A stretch of 64,000 nucleotides of DNA from contig NZ_CP050177.1 of the NCBI RefSeq assembly GCF_011694815.1, positions 3,286,001-3,350,000 on the forward strand, read 5' to 3'. How positions within the stretch are numbered: position 1 is the first letter of the stretch; each line of letters opens with the position of its first letter. Both the position numbers and the translations under genes were made by a program. Below the pieces are notes generated by a model that ran no database searches, was not told the DNA's origin, and saw nothing but the letters and a program-made list of their open reading frames with translations. The stretch comes from Streptomyces liangshanensis (GTDB lineage: Bacteria > Actinomycetota > Actinomycetes > Streptomycetales > Streptomycetaceae). Positions 17,329-25,596 of this stretch are shown piece after piece.

Positions 17329-18899
17329 TGAGCGAGAACAGCGCCCCCGGCACGCCCGCCACCGGCAGCCCCGCCGGCAGCCCCGCCGGCAGCCCCGCGA
17401 GCGGCATCACCGGCCGCCTCTACGGAGTCGGCCTGGGCCCCGGCGACCCCTCCCTGATGACCGTACGAGCCGTGCGGATCATCGCCGAGGCCGACGTGAT
17501 CGCCTACCACAGCGCCCGCCACGGCCGGTCCATCGCGCGGTCCATCGCGGCCGAGCACCTGCGCCCCGACCACATCGAGGAACCGCTGGTCTACCCGGTC
17601 ACCACCGGCACCACCGACCACCCCGGCGGCTACCAGGGCGCCATGGACGACTTCTACGCGGAGTCCGCCGCCCGCCTGGCCGTCCACCTGGACGCCGGGC
17701 GGACCGTCGCGGTCCTCGCCGAGGGCGACCCGCTCTTCTACGGCTCGTACATGCACATGCACAAGCGGCTGGCCCACCGGTATCCCACGGAGGTCGTCCC
17801 CGGCGTCACCTCGGTCAGCGCCGCCGCGGCCCGCCTCGGCACTCCGCTGGTCGAGGGCGAGGAGGTGCTGACGATCCTGCCGGGCACCCTCCCGGAGGAG
17901 GAGCTGACCGCCCGCCTCGCCTCCGCCGACTCCGCCGTCGTGATGAAGCTCGGGCGGACCTTCCCGACCGTGCGGCGGGCCGTCGAACGCTCGGGCCGGC
18001 TGGCGGACGCCCGGTACGTCGAGCGCGCCACGATGCCCGGCGAACGCACCGGCGCCCTCGCCGACATCGACCCGGAGTCCGTGCCGTACTTCTCGGTGGC
18101 CGTGCTGCCGAGCCGCGTCGACGCGGCCCCCGCGCCCGCCGCCCGCGGCGAGGTCGTGGTGGTCGGGACGGGCCCGGCGGGGCCGCTGTGGCTGACGCCG
18201 GAGGCGCGCGGGGAACTGGCCGCCGCCCAGGATCTCGTGGGCTACACCACGTACCTGGACCGCGTTCCGGTACGGCCGGGGCAGCGCCGCCACCCCTCCG
18301 ACAACAAGGTGGAGTCCGAACGGGCCGAGTTCGCCCTCGACCTGGCGCGGCGCGGCCGCCGCGTGGCGGTGGTGTCGTCGGGCGACCCCGGGGTCTTCGC
18401 GATGGCCACGGCCGTACTGGAAGTGGCGTCCAAGGACCCGTACCGGGAGGTGCCCGTACGGGTGCTGCCGGGCCTGACGGCCGCCAACGCCGCCGCGTCC
18501 CGCGCGGGCGCCCCGCTGGGCCACGACTACGCCGTGATCTCCCTCTCCGACCGGCTCAAGCCGTGGGAGGTGATCGCGGAGCGGCTGCACGCGGCCGCGG
18601 CGGCCGACCTGGTGCTGGCGCTCTACAACCCCGGCTCGCGCAGCCGCACCTGGCAGGTCGGCAAGGCGCGCGAGCTGCTGTTGGAGCACCGCGCCCCGGA
18701 CACGCCGGTCGTCCTGGGACGCGATGTCGGCGGCCCCGAGGAGAGCGTGCGGATCGTACGCCTGGCCGACCTCGACCCGGCGCAGGTCGACATGCGGACG
18801 ATCCTGCTGATCGGCTCGACGCAGACGGTGACGGTACGTCGTGGCGAGGGCGACGGCGAACAGATCGTATGGACGCCACGAAGGTACCCGGAGGCCTGA
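17328..18899 (+). CDS. cobIJ: Fused precorrin-2 C20-methyltransferase / precorrin-3B C17-methyltransferase CobIJ
   Basis: A 523-residue fusion of two SAM-dependent tetrapyrrole methylases. The CobI half (about residues 25-260) begins GRLYGVGLGPGDPSLMTVRA and carries LAEGDPLFYGSYMHM. The CobJ half (about 270-523) begins EVVVVGTGPAGPLWLT, then SSGDPGVFAMA and LYNPGSRSRTWQVGKA. CobI makes precorrin-3A before CobG acts, and CobJ contracts the ring after it, so the fusion brackets the CobG step. The GTG start at 17328 overlaps the cobH stop. The N-terminus has a short GSPAGSPAGSPASG repeat unlikely to be part of the fold. The gene converges on cobK across a 101-bp gap with no clear terminator. Confidence 0.95.
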   Translation: MSENSAPGTPATGSPAGSPAGSPASGITGRLYGVGLGPGDPSLMTVRAVRIIAEADVIAYHSARHGRSIARSIAAEHLRPDHIEEPLVYPVTTGTTDHPGGYQGAMDDFYAESAARLAVHLDAGRTVAVLAEGDPLFYGSYMHMHKRLAHRYPTEVVPGVTSVSAAAARLGTPLVEGEEVLTILPGTLPEEELTARLASADSAVVMKLGRTFPTVRRAVERSGRLADARYVERATMPGERTGALADIDPESVPYFSVAVLPSRVDAAPAPAARGEVVVVGTGPAGPLWLTPEARGELAAAQDLVGYTTYLDRVPVRPGQRRHPSDNKVESERAEFALDLARRGRRVAVVSSGDPGVFAMATAVLEVASKDPYREVPVRVLPGLTAANAAASRAGAPLGHDYAVISLSDRLKPWEVIAERLHAAAAADLVLALYNPGSRSRTWQVGKARELLLEHRAPDTPVVLGRDVGGPEESVRIVRLADLDPAQVDMRTILLIGSTQTVTVRRGEGDGEQIVWTPRRYPEA

Positions 18900-19000
18900 G
18901 AGGCCGGGCCCGGCAGGCACGTCAGAGAGCCCGAGCGCCGGCTTGACCCGTAGTCACGCCGGAAAGCCCGCCAGGCGACCTGAGCGCGCCAGCCGGGCCG

Positions 19001-19816
19001 TCACGTGTGGACGTCCAGCCACGCCAGCGCCTCCGCGGGCGTGGCCGCCTCGGCCACCCCCTCCGGGACCGCCGGTCGGCGGACCACCACCACCGGGAGG
19101 CCGGCCTCGCGGGCGGCGGTGAGTTTGGGCGCGGTGGCCTCGCCGCCGCTGTCCTTCGTGACGACGGCGTCGATCGCGTACCGCCGGAGCACCTCGCGCT
19201 CGCCGTCGAGGGTGAACGGGCCGCGGTCCAGCAGGGTTTCCATGCGGGCGGGGTACGGCGGTTCCGGCGCGTCCACGGACCTGACCAGGAACCACGTCCC
19301 GTCGCCCCGCCCCGCGAACGCCGACAGGTCCGTCCGCCCCGTGGTGAGGAAGACGCGGCGCGCGCCCAGCGTGGTGAGCGCGTCCGCCGCCTCCTCCAGC
19401 GAGCCGACGCCGTGCCAGTCGTCCCCGTCCACGGAGGTCCAGGGGGGCCGCCGCAGGGCCAGCAGCGGTACGTGCGCGGAGGCGGCGGCGCGGGCCGCGT
19501 TGAAGCTGATCGTGCCGGCGAACGGATGCGTGGCGTCGACCAGCGCGGTCACCCGGTGCGCGCGCAACCAGTCGGCCAGCCCCTCGGGGCCACCGAACCC
19601 GCCGATCCGCACCTCGCCCGGCGGCAGCACCGGCCGCGCGACCCGGCCGGCTAGGGACGTGGTGACCCGCGTGCCGCCGCCGGGCCGGGCGGCGAGGGCC
19701 TCGGCGAGGCGGCGGGCTTCGGTGGTCCCGCCGAGGATCAGGAGGTGCGGCGGAGACGGTACGGGGCGTCCCGCGCCCGGCCCCGGTCCCGGGGGCGGTC
19801 CGGTGGGTGGCCTCAT
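19001..19816 (-). CDS. cobK: Precorrin-6A reductase CobK
   Basis: About 271 residues. CobK is an NADPH-dependent reductase that converts precorrin-6A to precorrin-6B. The family begins with HLLILGGTTEARRLAEALA; later come VDATHPFAGTISFNAARAA, ARRVFLTTGRTDLSAF and AIDAVVTKDSGGEATAPKL, all standard for CobK/CbiJ. The ATG at 19816 overlaps the stop of the upstream monooxygenase gene by ATGA, which fixes the start even though the first 20 residues are proline-rich and not conserved. It is the last gene of the minus-strand group cobL-cobM-monooxygenase-cobK. Confidence 0.94.
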   Translation of the reverse strand: MRPPTGPPPGPGPGAGRPVPSPPHLLILGGTTEARRLAEALAARPGGGTRVTTSLAGRVARPVLPPGEVRIGGFGGPEGLADWLRAHRVTALVDATHPFAGTISFNAARAAASAHVPLLALRRPPWTSVDGDDWHGVGSLEEAADALTTLGARRVFLTTGRTDLSAFAGRGDGTWFLVRSVDAPEPPYPARMETLLDRGPFTLDGEREVLRRYAIDAVVTKDSGGEATAPKLTAAREAGLPVVVVRRPAVPEGVAEAATPAEALAWLDVHT

Positions 19817-20952
19817 GCCTCGGCGTGCAGCGGGGCGTGGTTGGCCTTGAAGAGGCGCTCGCCGGCGACCCGGAGGGTGAGGTTCCGGAGCGGGGTGGGC
19901 AGGTTGCGGGCCTTGTCGCGGCGCTGGTTCTGGCTGAGCACCCAGCGCACGCGCTCGGCCCGCCGCGCCTGGTAGGCGGCCAGGACGGCCGCGAAGTCCG
20001 TACCGTCCGCCCCCTCCCCCGTACCCGCCCGCGCCGCCGCCTCGCCCAGCAGCTCCGCCAGGACGAGCACGTCCTCCAGCGCCATCGCCCCGCCCTGCGC
20101 CATGCTCGGCGAGCACGCGTGGGCCGCGTCGCCGACGAGCACCGCGTGGGGCCGCACCCAGTCCGTGTCGTCGATCTCCGACAGGGCCGCGAAGTACGCG
20201 TCGGCGCCCTGCTCCAGCAGGTACGGGACGGGCCCGGCGAAGTCGGCGAACAGCGCGCGCCAGTCACCCTCGGGGGCGACCGGCTCCGCGCTGTTGACGT
20301 CGGCGTAGCAGTAAAGGAGGCCGCCGCCCAGCGGGACGGTCAGGAACGTACGGCCCCCGCTTCCCAGCCGCGCCGTCCAGTCGGTGATCGGCGGGGCGGC
20401 CGGGTCCTCGCGCGCGACGAACCGCCAGCAGATCTGCCCCAGGAAGCGCGGCTCTGCCCCCTGGAACGCGGTGGCGCGCACCGCGGAACCGACCCCGTCC
20501 GCGCCCACGACCACGTCGTACGTCTCCGACGAACCGTCGGCGAAGGTGACCGTACCGCCGTCGTCCACGGACGCCACCCCCTTCCCCAGCCGCACCGAGG
20601 AGCCGCCGACCGCGGCGCGCAGGAGGTCGTGCAGGTCGGCGCGGCTGATGGCCAGGCAGCCGCCGACGTCGCCCCAGATGGCGCTGACGGGGAAGTCGGC
20701 CAGGGCGCGGCCCCGGTGGTCGAGCATCCGCTGCCGGGTGATCGGGTGGGCGCGGCGGGCCAGTTCCGTACCGAGTCCCAGGCGCTCCAGGGCGCGTACG
20801 GCGTTGGCCGGGAGGTACAGGCCGGCGCCGGTCGTCCGCCAGTCGGGGTCGCGTTCGACCACGTCGGCGTCGAGGCCTTGGTCGCGCAGGGCGCGGGCGA
20901 GGGCGAGGCCGGCGATCCCGGCGCCGACGACAAGTGTGCGGGGCTGCTTCAT
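19813..20952 (-). CDS. FAD-dependent monooxygenase inside the cobalamin gene group
   Basis: About 379 residues, with the p-hydroxybenzoate-hydroxylase-type FAD fold: RTLVVGAGIAGLALARAL (dinucleotide binding), VVVGADGVGSAVR (DG motif) and VLVGDAAHACSPSMAQGGAMALED (GD motif). These enzymes hydroxylate or epoxidise small substrates with NAD(P)H and O2. It overlaps cobK by 4 bp and lies about 60 bp after cobM, so it is likely cotranscribed with cobalamin genes, yet no pathway step is assigned to such an enzyme. The ATG at 20952 has AAGGA 8 bp upstream. It could be an unrelated hitchhiker or an accessory oxidase. The fold is certain, the substrate unknown. Confidence 0.88.
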   Translation of the reverse strand: MKQPRTLVVGAGIAGLALARALRDQGLDADVVERDPDWRTTGAGLYLPANAVRALERLGLGTELARRAHPITRQRMLDHRGRALADFPVSAIWGDVGGCLAISRADLHDLLRAAVGGSSVRLGKGVASVDDGGTVTFADGSSETYDVVVGADGVGSAVRATAFQGAEPRFLGQICWRFVAREDPAAPPITDWTARLGSGGRTFLTVPLGGGLLYCYADVNSAEPVAPEGDWRALFADFAGPVPYLLEQGADAYFAALSEIDDTDWVRPHAVLVGDAAHACSPSMAQGGAMALEDVLVLAELLGEAAARAGTGEGADGTDFAAVLAAYQARRAERVRWVLSQNQRRDKARNLPTPLRNLTLRVAGERLFKANHAPLHAEA

Positions 20953-21013
20953 GACCACATCCTTAGGAGGAGCTCTTCCTCACCAGGCACACGGGGTGCG
21001 CGGGCGACCGGGT

Positions 21014-21823
21014 TCACCCACGACGCCCGGAGTCGTCGCCGTGCCCGTCCCCATCCCGGTGCCCGTCCCCGTGCCCGTCGTCGTCCCGGTCCCGTGCCGC
21101 CGAGTACAGGTGGCTGTCGCGGAACGTCTCCGCCGCCAGCGTCCGGCCCACCAGGATCACGGCGGTCCTGACGACCCCCGCCGCCTTCACCTGGCCGGCG
21201 ATGTCGGCGAGGGTGCCGCGCAGGACCAGTTCGTCCGGCCGGCTGGCCATCGCGACCACGGCCGCCGGGCAGTCCGCCCCGTAGTGGGGCAGCAGTTCGT
21301 CCACGACGCGGTCGACGTACCGGGCGGCCAGGTGCAGCACCAGGAGCGCCCCGCTGCGTCCCAGGGTGGCCAGGTCCTCGCCCTCGGGCATCGGGGTGGC
21401 CCGCTGGGCGACGCGCGTGAGGATCACCGTCTGGCCGACCGTCGGCACGGTCAGCTCGCGCTTGAGCGCGGCGGCGGCCGCCGCGAACGCCGGGACGCCG
21501 GGCACCACCTCGTACGGCACGCCCGCCGCGTCCAGGCGCCGCATCTGTTCGGCGACCGCGCTGAAGACCGACGGGTCCCCGGAGTGCAGCCGGGCGACGT
21601 CGTGGCCCTCCGCGTGCGCGCGCACGAGTTCGGCCGTGATGCCGTCGAGGTCCATGCGGGCCGTGTCGACGAGGCGCGCGTCCGGCGGGCACGAGGCGAG
21701 CAGTTCGCGCGGGACGAGACTGCCCGCGTACAGGCACACCCGGCACTCCGCGAGGCGGCGGGCGCCGCGCACCGTGATCAGGTCGGCGGCGCCGGGCCCG
21801 GCGCCGATGAAGTACACGGTCAA
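21014..21823 (-). CDS. cobM: Precorrin-4 C11-methyltransferase CobM
   Basis: About 269 residues, a SAM-dependent tetrapyrrole methylase that methylates precorrin-4 at C11. Landmarks: VYFIGAGPGAADLITVRGARR, ARLHSGDPSVFSAVAEQMRRL, VPAFAAAAAALKRELTVP and TVILTRVAQRATPMPEGEDL. The TTG at 21823 is chosen because GGAGAA lies about 6 bp upstream and it overlaps the cobL stop as TTGA; a GTG two codons later is the alternative. The C-terminus has an unusual tail of about 25 residues rich in Asp, His and Gly (DRDDDGHGDGHRDGDGHGDD), encoded by a GTGCCCGTCCCC-type repeat. This lies outside the methylase fold. Confidence 0.95.
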   Translation of the reverse strand: MTVYFIGAGPGAADLITVRGARRLAECRVCLYAGSLVPRELLASCPPDARLVDTARMDLDGITAELVRAHAEGHDVARLHSGDPSVFSAVAEQMRRLDAAGVPYEVVPGVPAFAAAAAALKRELTVPTVGQTVILTRVAQRATPMPEGEDLATLGRSGALLVLHLAARYVDRVVDELLPHYGADCPAAVVAMASRPDELVLRGTLADIAGQVKAAGVVRTAVILVGRTLAAETFRDSHLYSAARDRDDDGHGDGHRDGDGHGDDSGRRG

Positions 21824-23145
21824 CGTTCTTCTCCCCACACGACGGATTCGGCGGACGCCGGTGATGCGGCGGACGCGGCGGGCGGCTCCCCGCGCCCGTC
21901 CTTGGTGACGGCCCACTGCGTGACCGGCATCGCCTGCCGCCAGCCCGTGAACCCTCCCACCGGCACGGCGTGCGCCACCGCCAGCCGGACCAGCTCGCCG
22001 CCGAAGCGCCCGTACCACCGCGCGAGCAGCGCCTCGGACTCCAGCGTCACGGTGTTCGCGACCAGCCGCCCGCCCACCGGGAGCGCGGCCCAGCAGGCGT
22101 CGAGCAGCCCCGGCGCGGTGAGGCCGCCGCCGACGAACACCGCGTCGGGCACCGGCAGTCCCGCGAGCGCGGCGGGCGCGGCGCCGGTCACGACGTCCAG
22201 GTCCGGCACGCCGAGCGCGCGCGCGTTGCGGCCGATGCGCTCGGCCCGTACCGGGTCACGTTCCACGGACACCGCCCGGCAGGAACGGTTCGTCCGCATC
22301 CACTCGACGGCGATCGACCCCGACCCGCCGCCGACATCCCACAGAAGCTCGCCGGGCGCGGGCGCCAGCGCGCCGAGGGTGGCGGCGCGGACATGCCGTT
22401 TGGTGAGCTGGCCGTCGTGTTCGTACACATGATCAGGAAGGCCTGGTACGGCTCCGACACGCGGCGTGCCCGCGTCCCTCAGGCACTCCACCGCGACGAC
22501 GTTGAGCGGGTCGCCGGCCGGCCGCGCCCAGTCGTGCGCGGTGCCGGCGGTGTGGCGTTCCCGGTCGCCGCCGAGTTGTTCGAGGACGTGCATCCGGCTG
22601 GACCCGTACCCGCGGTCGCGGAGCAGCGCGGCGATCTCGGCGGGGGTGGCGGCGCCCGCGCTGAGGACCAGGATCCGGCGGCCGTCGTGGAGCGCGGCCG
22701 CCAGGCGCGCGGCGGGGCGGCCGACGAGGGTGACGACCTCGGTGTCCTCCACGGGCCAGCCGAGGCGGGCGCACGCGTACGACACCGACGAGGGGTGGGG
22801 CAGGATCCGCAGGGCCGCCGCCCCGGCCTCCTGGGAGAGGGCGCGGCCGATGCCGTAGAACATCGGGTCGCCGCTGGCCAGCACGGAGATCCGGCGTCCC
22901 GCGTGTGCGGCGAGCAGCCGGGGGACGGCGGGCCGCAGGGGCGAGGGCCAGGCCACCCGCTCGCCGGCGCACTCCTCGGGGAGGAGGTCCAACTGCCGGG
23001 GCCCGCCGATGAGTACGTCGGCGTCGCGCAGCGCGTCCTTGGACACGGCGGACAGCCCGTGCCAGCCGTCGGCGCCGATCCCGACCACGCACACGGGCGG
23101 CGCGGAGGGCTCCTGCGGCGTGGACGCGGGGGCTGCGGGGCTCAC
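21820..23145 (-). CDS. cobL: Precorrin-6Y C5,15-methyltransferase (decarboxylating) CobL
   Basis: A 441-residue two-domain enzyme that methylates C5 and C15 and decarboxylates the C12 acetate. The N-terminal CbiE-like domain runs from VCVVGIGADGWHGL through LASGDPMFYGIGRAL. The C-terminal CbiT-like Rossmann methyltransferase starts near LLWDVGGGSGSIAVEWMR and includes VFVGGGLTAPGLLD. The GTG at 23145 is preferred (AGAGGTG upstream, and the sequence before it is not conserved-looking). It overlaps cobM by TTGA. It is the first gene of the minus-strand cob group. Its upstream region contains the 32-C tract. Confidence 0.95.
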   Translation of the reverse strand: MSPAAPASTPQEPSAPPVCVVGIGADGWHGLSAVSKDALRDADVLIGGPRQLDLLPEECAGERVAWPSPLRPAVPRLLAAHAGRRISVLASGDPMFYGIGRALSQEAGAAALRILPHPSSVSYACARLGWPVEDTEVVTLVGRPAARLAAALHDGRRILVLSAGAATPAEIAALLRDRGYGSSRMHVLEQLGGDRERHTAGTAHDWARPAGDPLNVVAVECLRDAGTPRVGAVPGLPDHVYEHDGQLTKRHVRAATLGALAPAPGELLWDVGGGSGSIAVEWMRTNRSCRAVSVERDPVRAERIGRNARALGVPDLDVVTGAAPAALAGLPVPDAVFVGGGLTAPGLLDACWAALPVGGRLVANTVTLESEALLARWYGRFGGELVRLAVAHAVPVGGFTGWRQAMPVTQWAVTKDGRGEPPAASAASPASAESVVWGEER

Positions 23146-23257
23146 TACGGCACCTCTGAGCTGGGGGAAAGACCGAACTGGCACTCTAGCGAAGCGCCCC
23201 TCGGGGGCCACGGGCACCCTGCGCGGAGCACGGCGGGGGCACTGCGGGGGCACGGCG

Positions 23258-23292
<35 letters not shown>

Positions 23293-23360
23293 CCGCCGGT
23301 GCGGGCGTCACGCGCGGGCCGTGCTGAACTGGGGCGACCCCAGGAAGAAGGCAGAGCCGT

Positions 23361-24032
23361 ATGACCACCACCCGGGTACTGCTGATCGCACCGGCCCTGA
23401 GCACGGCACTGCGCGAGGCCCGCTTCGGCGAGGCCGAGGAAGCACCGCACGACCAGGACCCCACGGCCACCGGCACCGGCACCGGCACCGGCACCGGCGG
23501 GCTGGACCCGGTCGGCCTTCGTCAGGCCGAAGCGGTCCGCGAACCCTTCCCCCGCCCGTCGCGACTCCACATCTCCCCCACCCGCCGCTGCCACGCCACC
23601 GCCCGCGCCCTCGGTCTCACCACAGCCCCCGCCCCGGCCCCCGCCCCCTGCGCGATGGGCCGCTGGCAGGGCCGCACCCTGGACGACGTGGCCGCGGCGG
23701 AGCCGGAGTCGGTGGCGGCCTGGCTCTCGGACCCGGCCGCGGCCCCGCACGGCGGGGAGTCCCTGCTGACCCTGCTGACCCGCGTGGGCGACTGGCTGGA
23801 CGCCCTCCCGGACGCGCCGTCGGGAAGCCCAACGCAGGACCCACACCGCAGCGGTCGCGTCCTCGCCGTGGCCGAACCGGACGTCGTCCGCGCCGCCGTC
23901 ACCCACGCCCTCGGCGCACCCCCCGAGGCGTTCTGGCGGATCGACGTACGCCCCCTGTCCCTCGTCGAACTGAGCGGACGCGGCAGCCGCTGGAACCTGC
24001 TCGGCGGCCGCCCCCTGCACACCGAGACCTGA
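23361..24032 (+). CDS. Histidine-phosphatase-like protein lacking the RHG motif
   Basis: A 223-residue protein that follows the phosphoglycerate-mutase/CobC (histidine phosphatase) layout: PVGLRQAEAVREPFPRPSRLHISPTRRCHATARALGL, GRWQGRTLDDVAAAEP, GGESLLTLLTRVGDWL and a closing RVLAVAEPDVVRAAVTHALG. The catalytic RHG near the N-terminus is replaced by IAPALSTALRE, and the second catalytic His position (usually SHG) reads AEPD. It is therefore probably catalytically dead or altered. CobC dephosphorylates alpha-ribazole phosphate in cobalamin assembly, and the location beside cob genes fits that family. An N-terminal insertion encodes GTGTGTGTGG from a GGCACC microsatellite. The start has AAGAAGG upstream. 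Confidence 0.72.
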   Translation: MTTTRVLLIAPALSTALREARFGEAEEAPHDQDPTATGTGTGTGTGGLDPVGLRQAEAVREPFPRPSRLHISPTRRCHATARALGLTTAPAPAPAPCAMGRWQGRTLDDVAAAEPESVAAWLSDPAAAPHGGESLLTLLTRVGDWLDALPDAPSGSPTQDPHRSGRVLAVAEPDVVRAAVTHALGAPPEAFWRIDVRPLSLVELSGRGSRWNLLGGRPLHTET

Positions 24033-24110
24033 TGGAACCGGCCCCTGACAGAAATGGCCCTGACCTGCACCGGAACCCCGTTGTCAGACCCGGGTCCTAC
24101 AGTGCGGAAC

Positions 24111-24653
24111 ATGGACATCGAAGCATCGCCGGTACGGATCGCGCCCTGGTCGGAGGACGACCTCACGCTCCTCCACGCCGCGAACGCGCCGGAGTTGATG
24201 CGCCATCTCGGCGGCCCGGAGACCGACGAGGCGGTCGCCAAGCGGCACGCGCGCTACGTGGCGCTGAGCGCGGAGTCCATGGACAAGGGCCGGATGTTCC
24301 GCGTCGAGCTGATCCCGACGGGGGAGGCGGTCGGCACGATCGGCTTCTGGGAGCGGACCTGGCAGGGCGAGCAGGTGTACGAGACGGGCTGGGCGATCCT
24401 GCCCCCGTTCCAGGGCCGCGGCCTGGCGTCCGCCGCGACCAGGGCGGTGGTGGAGGCGGCGCGGGCCCGGAAGAGCCACCGCCACCTGCACGCGTTCCCG
24501 TCCGTGGACAACCCGGCGTCGAACGGCGTCTGCCGCAAGGCGGGCTTCCTCCTCCGGGGCGAGTGCGCCCTGGAGTACCCGGTGGGCCACGCCCCCATGC
24601 GCTGCAACGACTGGCGCCTGGACCTGGAGGCGCCCGGCATACCGTCGTCGTAG
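24111..24653 (+). CDS. GNAT family N-acetyltransferase
   Basis: A 180-residue acetyltransferase of the RimJ/RimL-like GNAT group: LPPFQGRGLASAATRAVVEAA carries the acetyl-CoA pyrophosphate loop (Q/R-x-x-G-x-A), preceded by GTIGFWERTWQGEQVYETGWAI and followed by NPASNGVCRKAGFLLRGEC. The ATG at 24111 matches the natural N-terminus (MDIEASPVRIAPWSEDDL); a longer in-frame extension upstream lacks conservation. The substrate (small molecule, or protein N-terminus) cannot be read. It is a stand-alone gene between the histidine-phosphatase-like gene and the Mut7-C gene, both on the same strand but with gaps of 78 and 130 bp. Confidence 0.87.
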   Translation: MDIEASPVRIAPWSEDDLTLLHAANAPELMRHLGGPETDEAVAKRHARYVALSAESMDKGRMFRVELIPTGEAVGTIGFWERTWQGEQVYETGWAILPPFQGRGLASAATRAVVEAARARKSHRHLHAFPSVDNPASNGVCRKAGFLLRGECALEYPVGHAPMRCNDWRLDLEAPGIPSS

Positions 24654-24783
24654 GAAGCGGAATCGAGGCGTCCGGGTGGCCGTGGCCGCTTTCCGGGGCC
24701 GTCCGCGTGGGGGCACCCGTACCCCTTACCCGTACGACCGCAATTGCCTGGCCCGATCACCGGCCCGATGACATCCTGACGGC

Positions 24784-25521
24784 GTGAACGGACCCGAGAT
24801 CCAGCTCAGCGTCGCCCCTGAACTGCACGTGTTTGTCGCGTCCGCCCGGCGCGAGGGCGCCGTGGGCCTCGTCACCGACGGGGCGTCCACGCTGGGACAC
24901 GTCGTCGAATCGCTCGGCATCCCGCTCACCGAGGCGGGCCCCGCGCTGGTCGACGGCCGGCCGGTGCCCTTCTCCCACATCCCCGCCGAGGGCGAGAGCG
25001 TGGAGGTACGGGGCGTGGCCCGGCCGCAGCGGGTGCCGGGCGCGCCCCTGCGGTTCCTGCTGGACGTCCACCTCGGCACCCTCGCCCGCCGGCTCCGGCT
25101 GCTCGGGATCGACGCGGCGTACGAGAGCGAGGACATCGGGGACCCGGCCCTGGCCACGCGCTCCGCCACCGAGCGGCGGGTGATGCTCTCGCGGGACCGC
25201 GGGCTGCTGCGGCGGCGCGAGATCTGGGCCGGGGCGTACATCTACAGCGACCGGCCCGACGACCAACTCCGCGACGTCCTGGAGCGCTTCGCGCCCACGC
25301 TCACGCCGTGGACGCGCTGCACCGCCTGCAACGGCGTGCTCGGCCCGGCCGACAAGGACGCCGTGCGGGAAGTGCTGGAGCGCGGCACGGAGCGTACGTA
25401 CGACGTGTTCGCCCAGTGCGCGTCGTGCGAGCGCGTGTACTGGCGGGGCGCGCACCACACCCGGCTGGCGGCGATCGTCGAGGAGGCGGTCCGCGAGTTC
25501 GGTCACCACGCGGCGGCCTGA
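24784..25521 (+). CDS. MoaD/ubiquitin-like plus Mut7-C PIN-type protein
   Basis: A 245-residue two-domain protein. Residues 1-85 form a MoaD/ThiS-like beta-grasp domain (SVAPELHVFVASARREG ... VDGRPVPFSHIPAEGE). Residues about 92-240 form the Mut7-C domain: RFLLDVHLGTLARRLRLLGID with a metal-binding Asp, VMLSRDRGLLRR, and a zinc ribbon with CTAC and CASC. Mut7-C is a PIN-like putative RNase named after C. elegans Mut-7; the fusion with a ubiquitin-like domain is known in bacteria, but its biological role is not established. The GTG at 24784 is the start. No obvious operon partner. Confidence 0.88.
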   Translation: MNGPEIQLSVAPELHVFVASARREGAVGLVTDGASTLGHVVESLGIPLTEAGPALVDGRPVPFSHIPAEGESVEVRGVARPQRVPGAPLRFLLDVHLGTLARRLRLLGIDAAYESEDIGDPALATRSATERRVMLSRDRGLLRRREIWAGAYIYSDRPDDQLRDVLERFAPTLTPWTRCTACNGVLGPADKDAVREVLERGTERTYDVFAQCASCERVYWRGAHHTRLAAIVEEAVREFGHHAAA

Positions 25522-25536
25522 CCGGGGGCGCCGCAC

Positions 25537-25582
25537 GGCGAACGGCCGGCGTAGGGCGAACAACGGTCCGCGTACGGCGAAC
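25537..25582. repeat. Three GGCGAAC direct repeats in a convergent intergenic gap
   Basis: GGCGAAC occurs at 25537, 25555 and 25576 (minus strand GTTCGCC), each next to a similar CCGCGTACG-like sequence. The gap lies between the convergent ends of the Mut7-C gene and the secreted protein gene, so a promoter role is unlikely. It may be a decayed tandem duplication. Confidence 0.45.
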
Positions 25583-25596
25583 AGTCCGCGTACGCG

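Noticed and set aside
19813..20952. Idea that the monooxygenase is a CobZ-type precorrin-3 oxidase
   Set aside because: CobZ also carries a Fe-S/heme membrane module, which is absent here, and CobG is already present.
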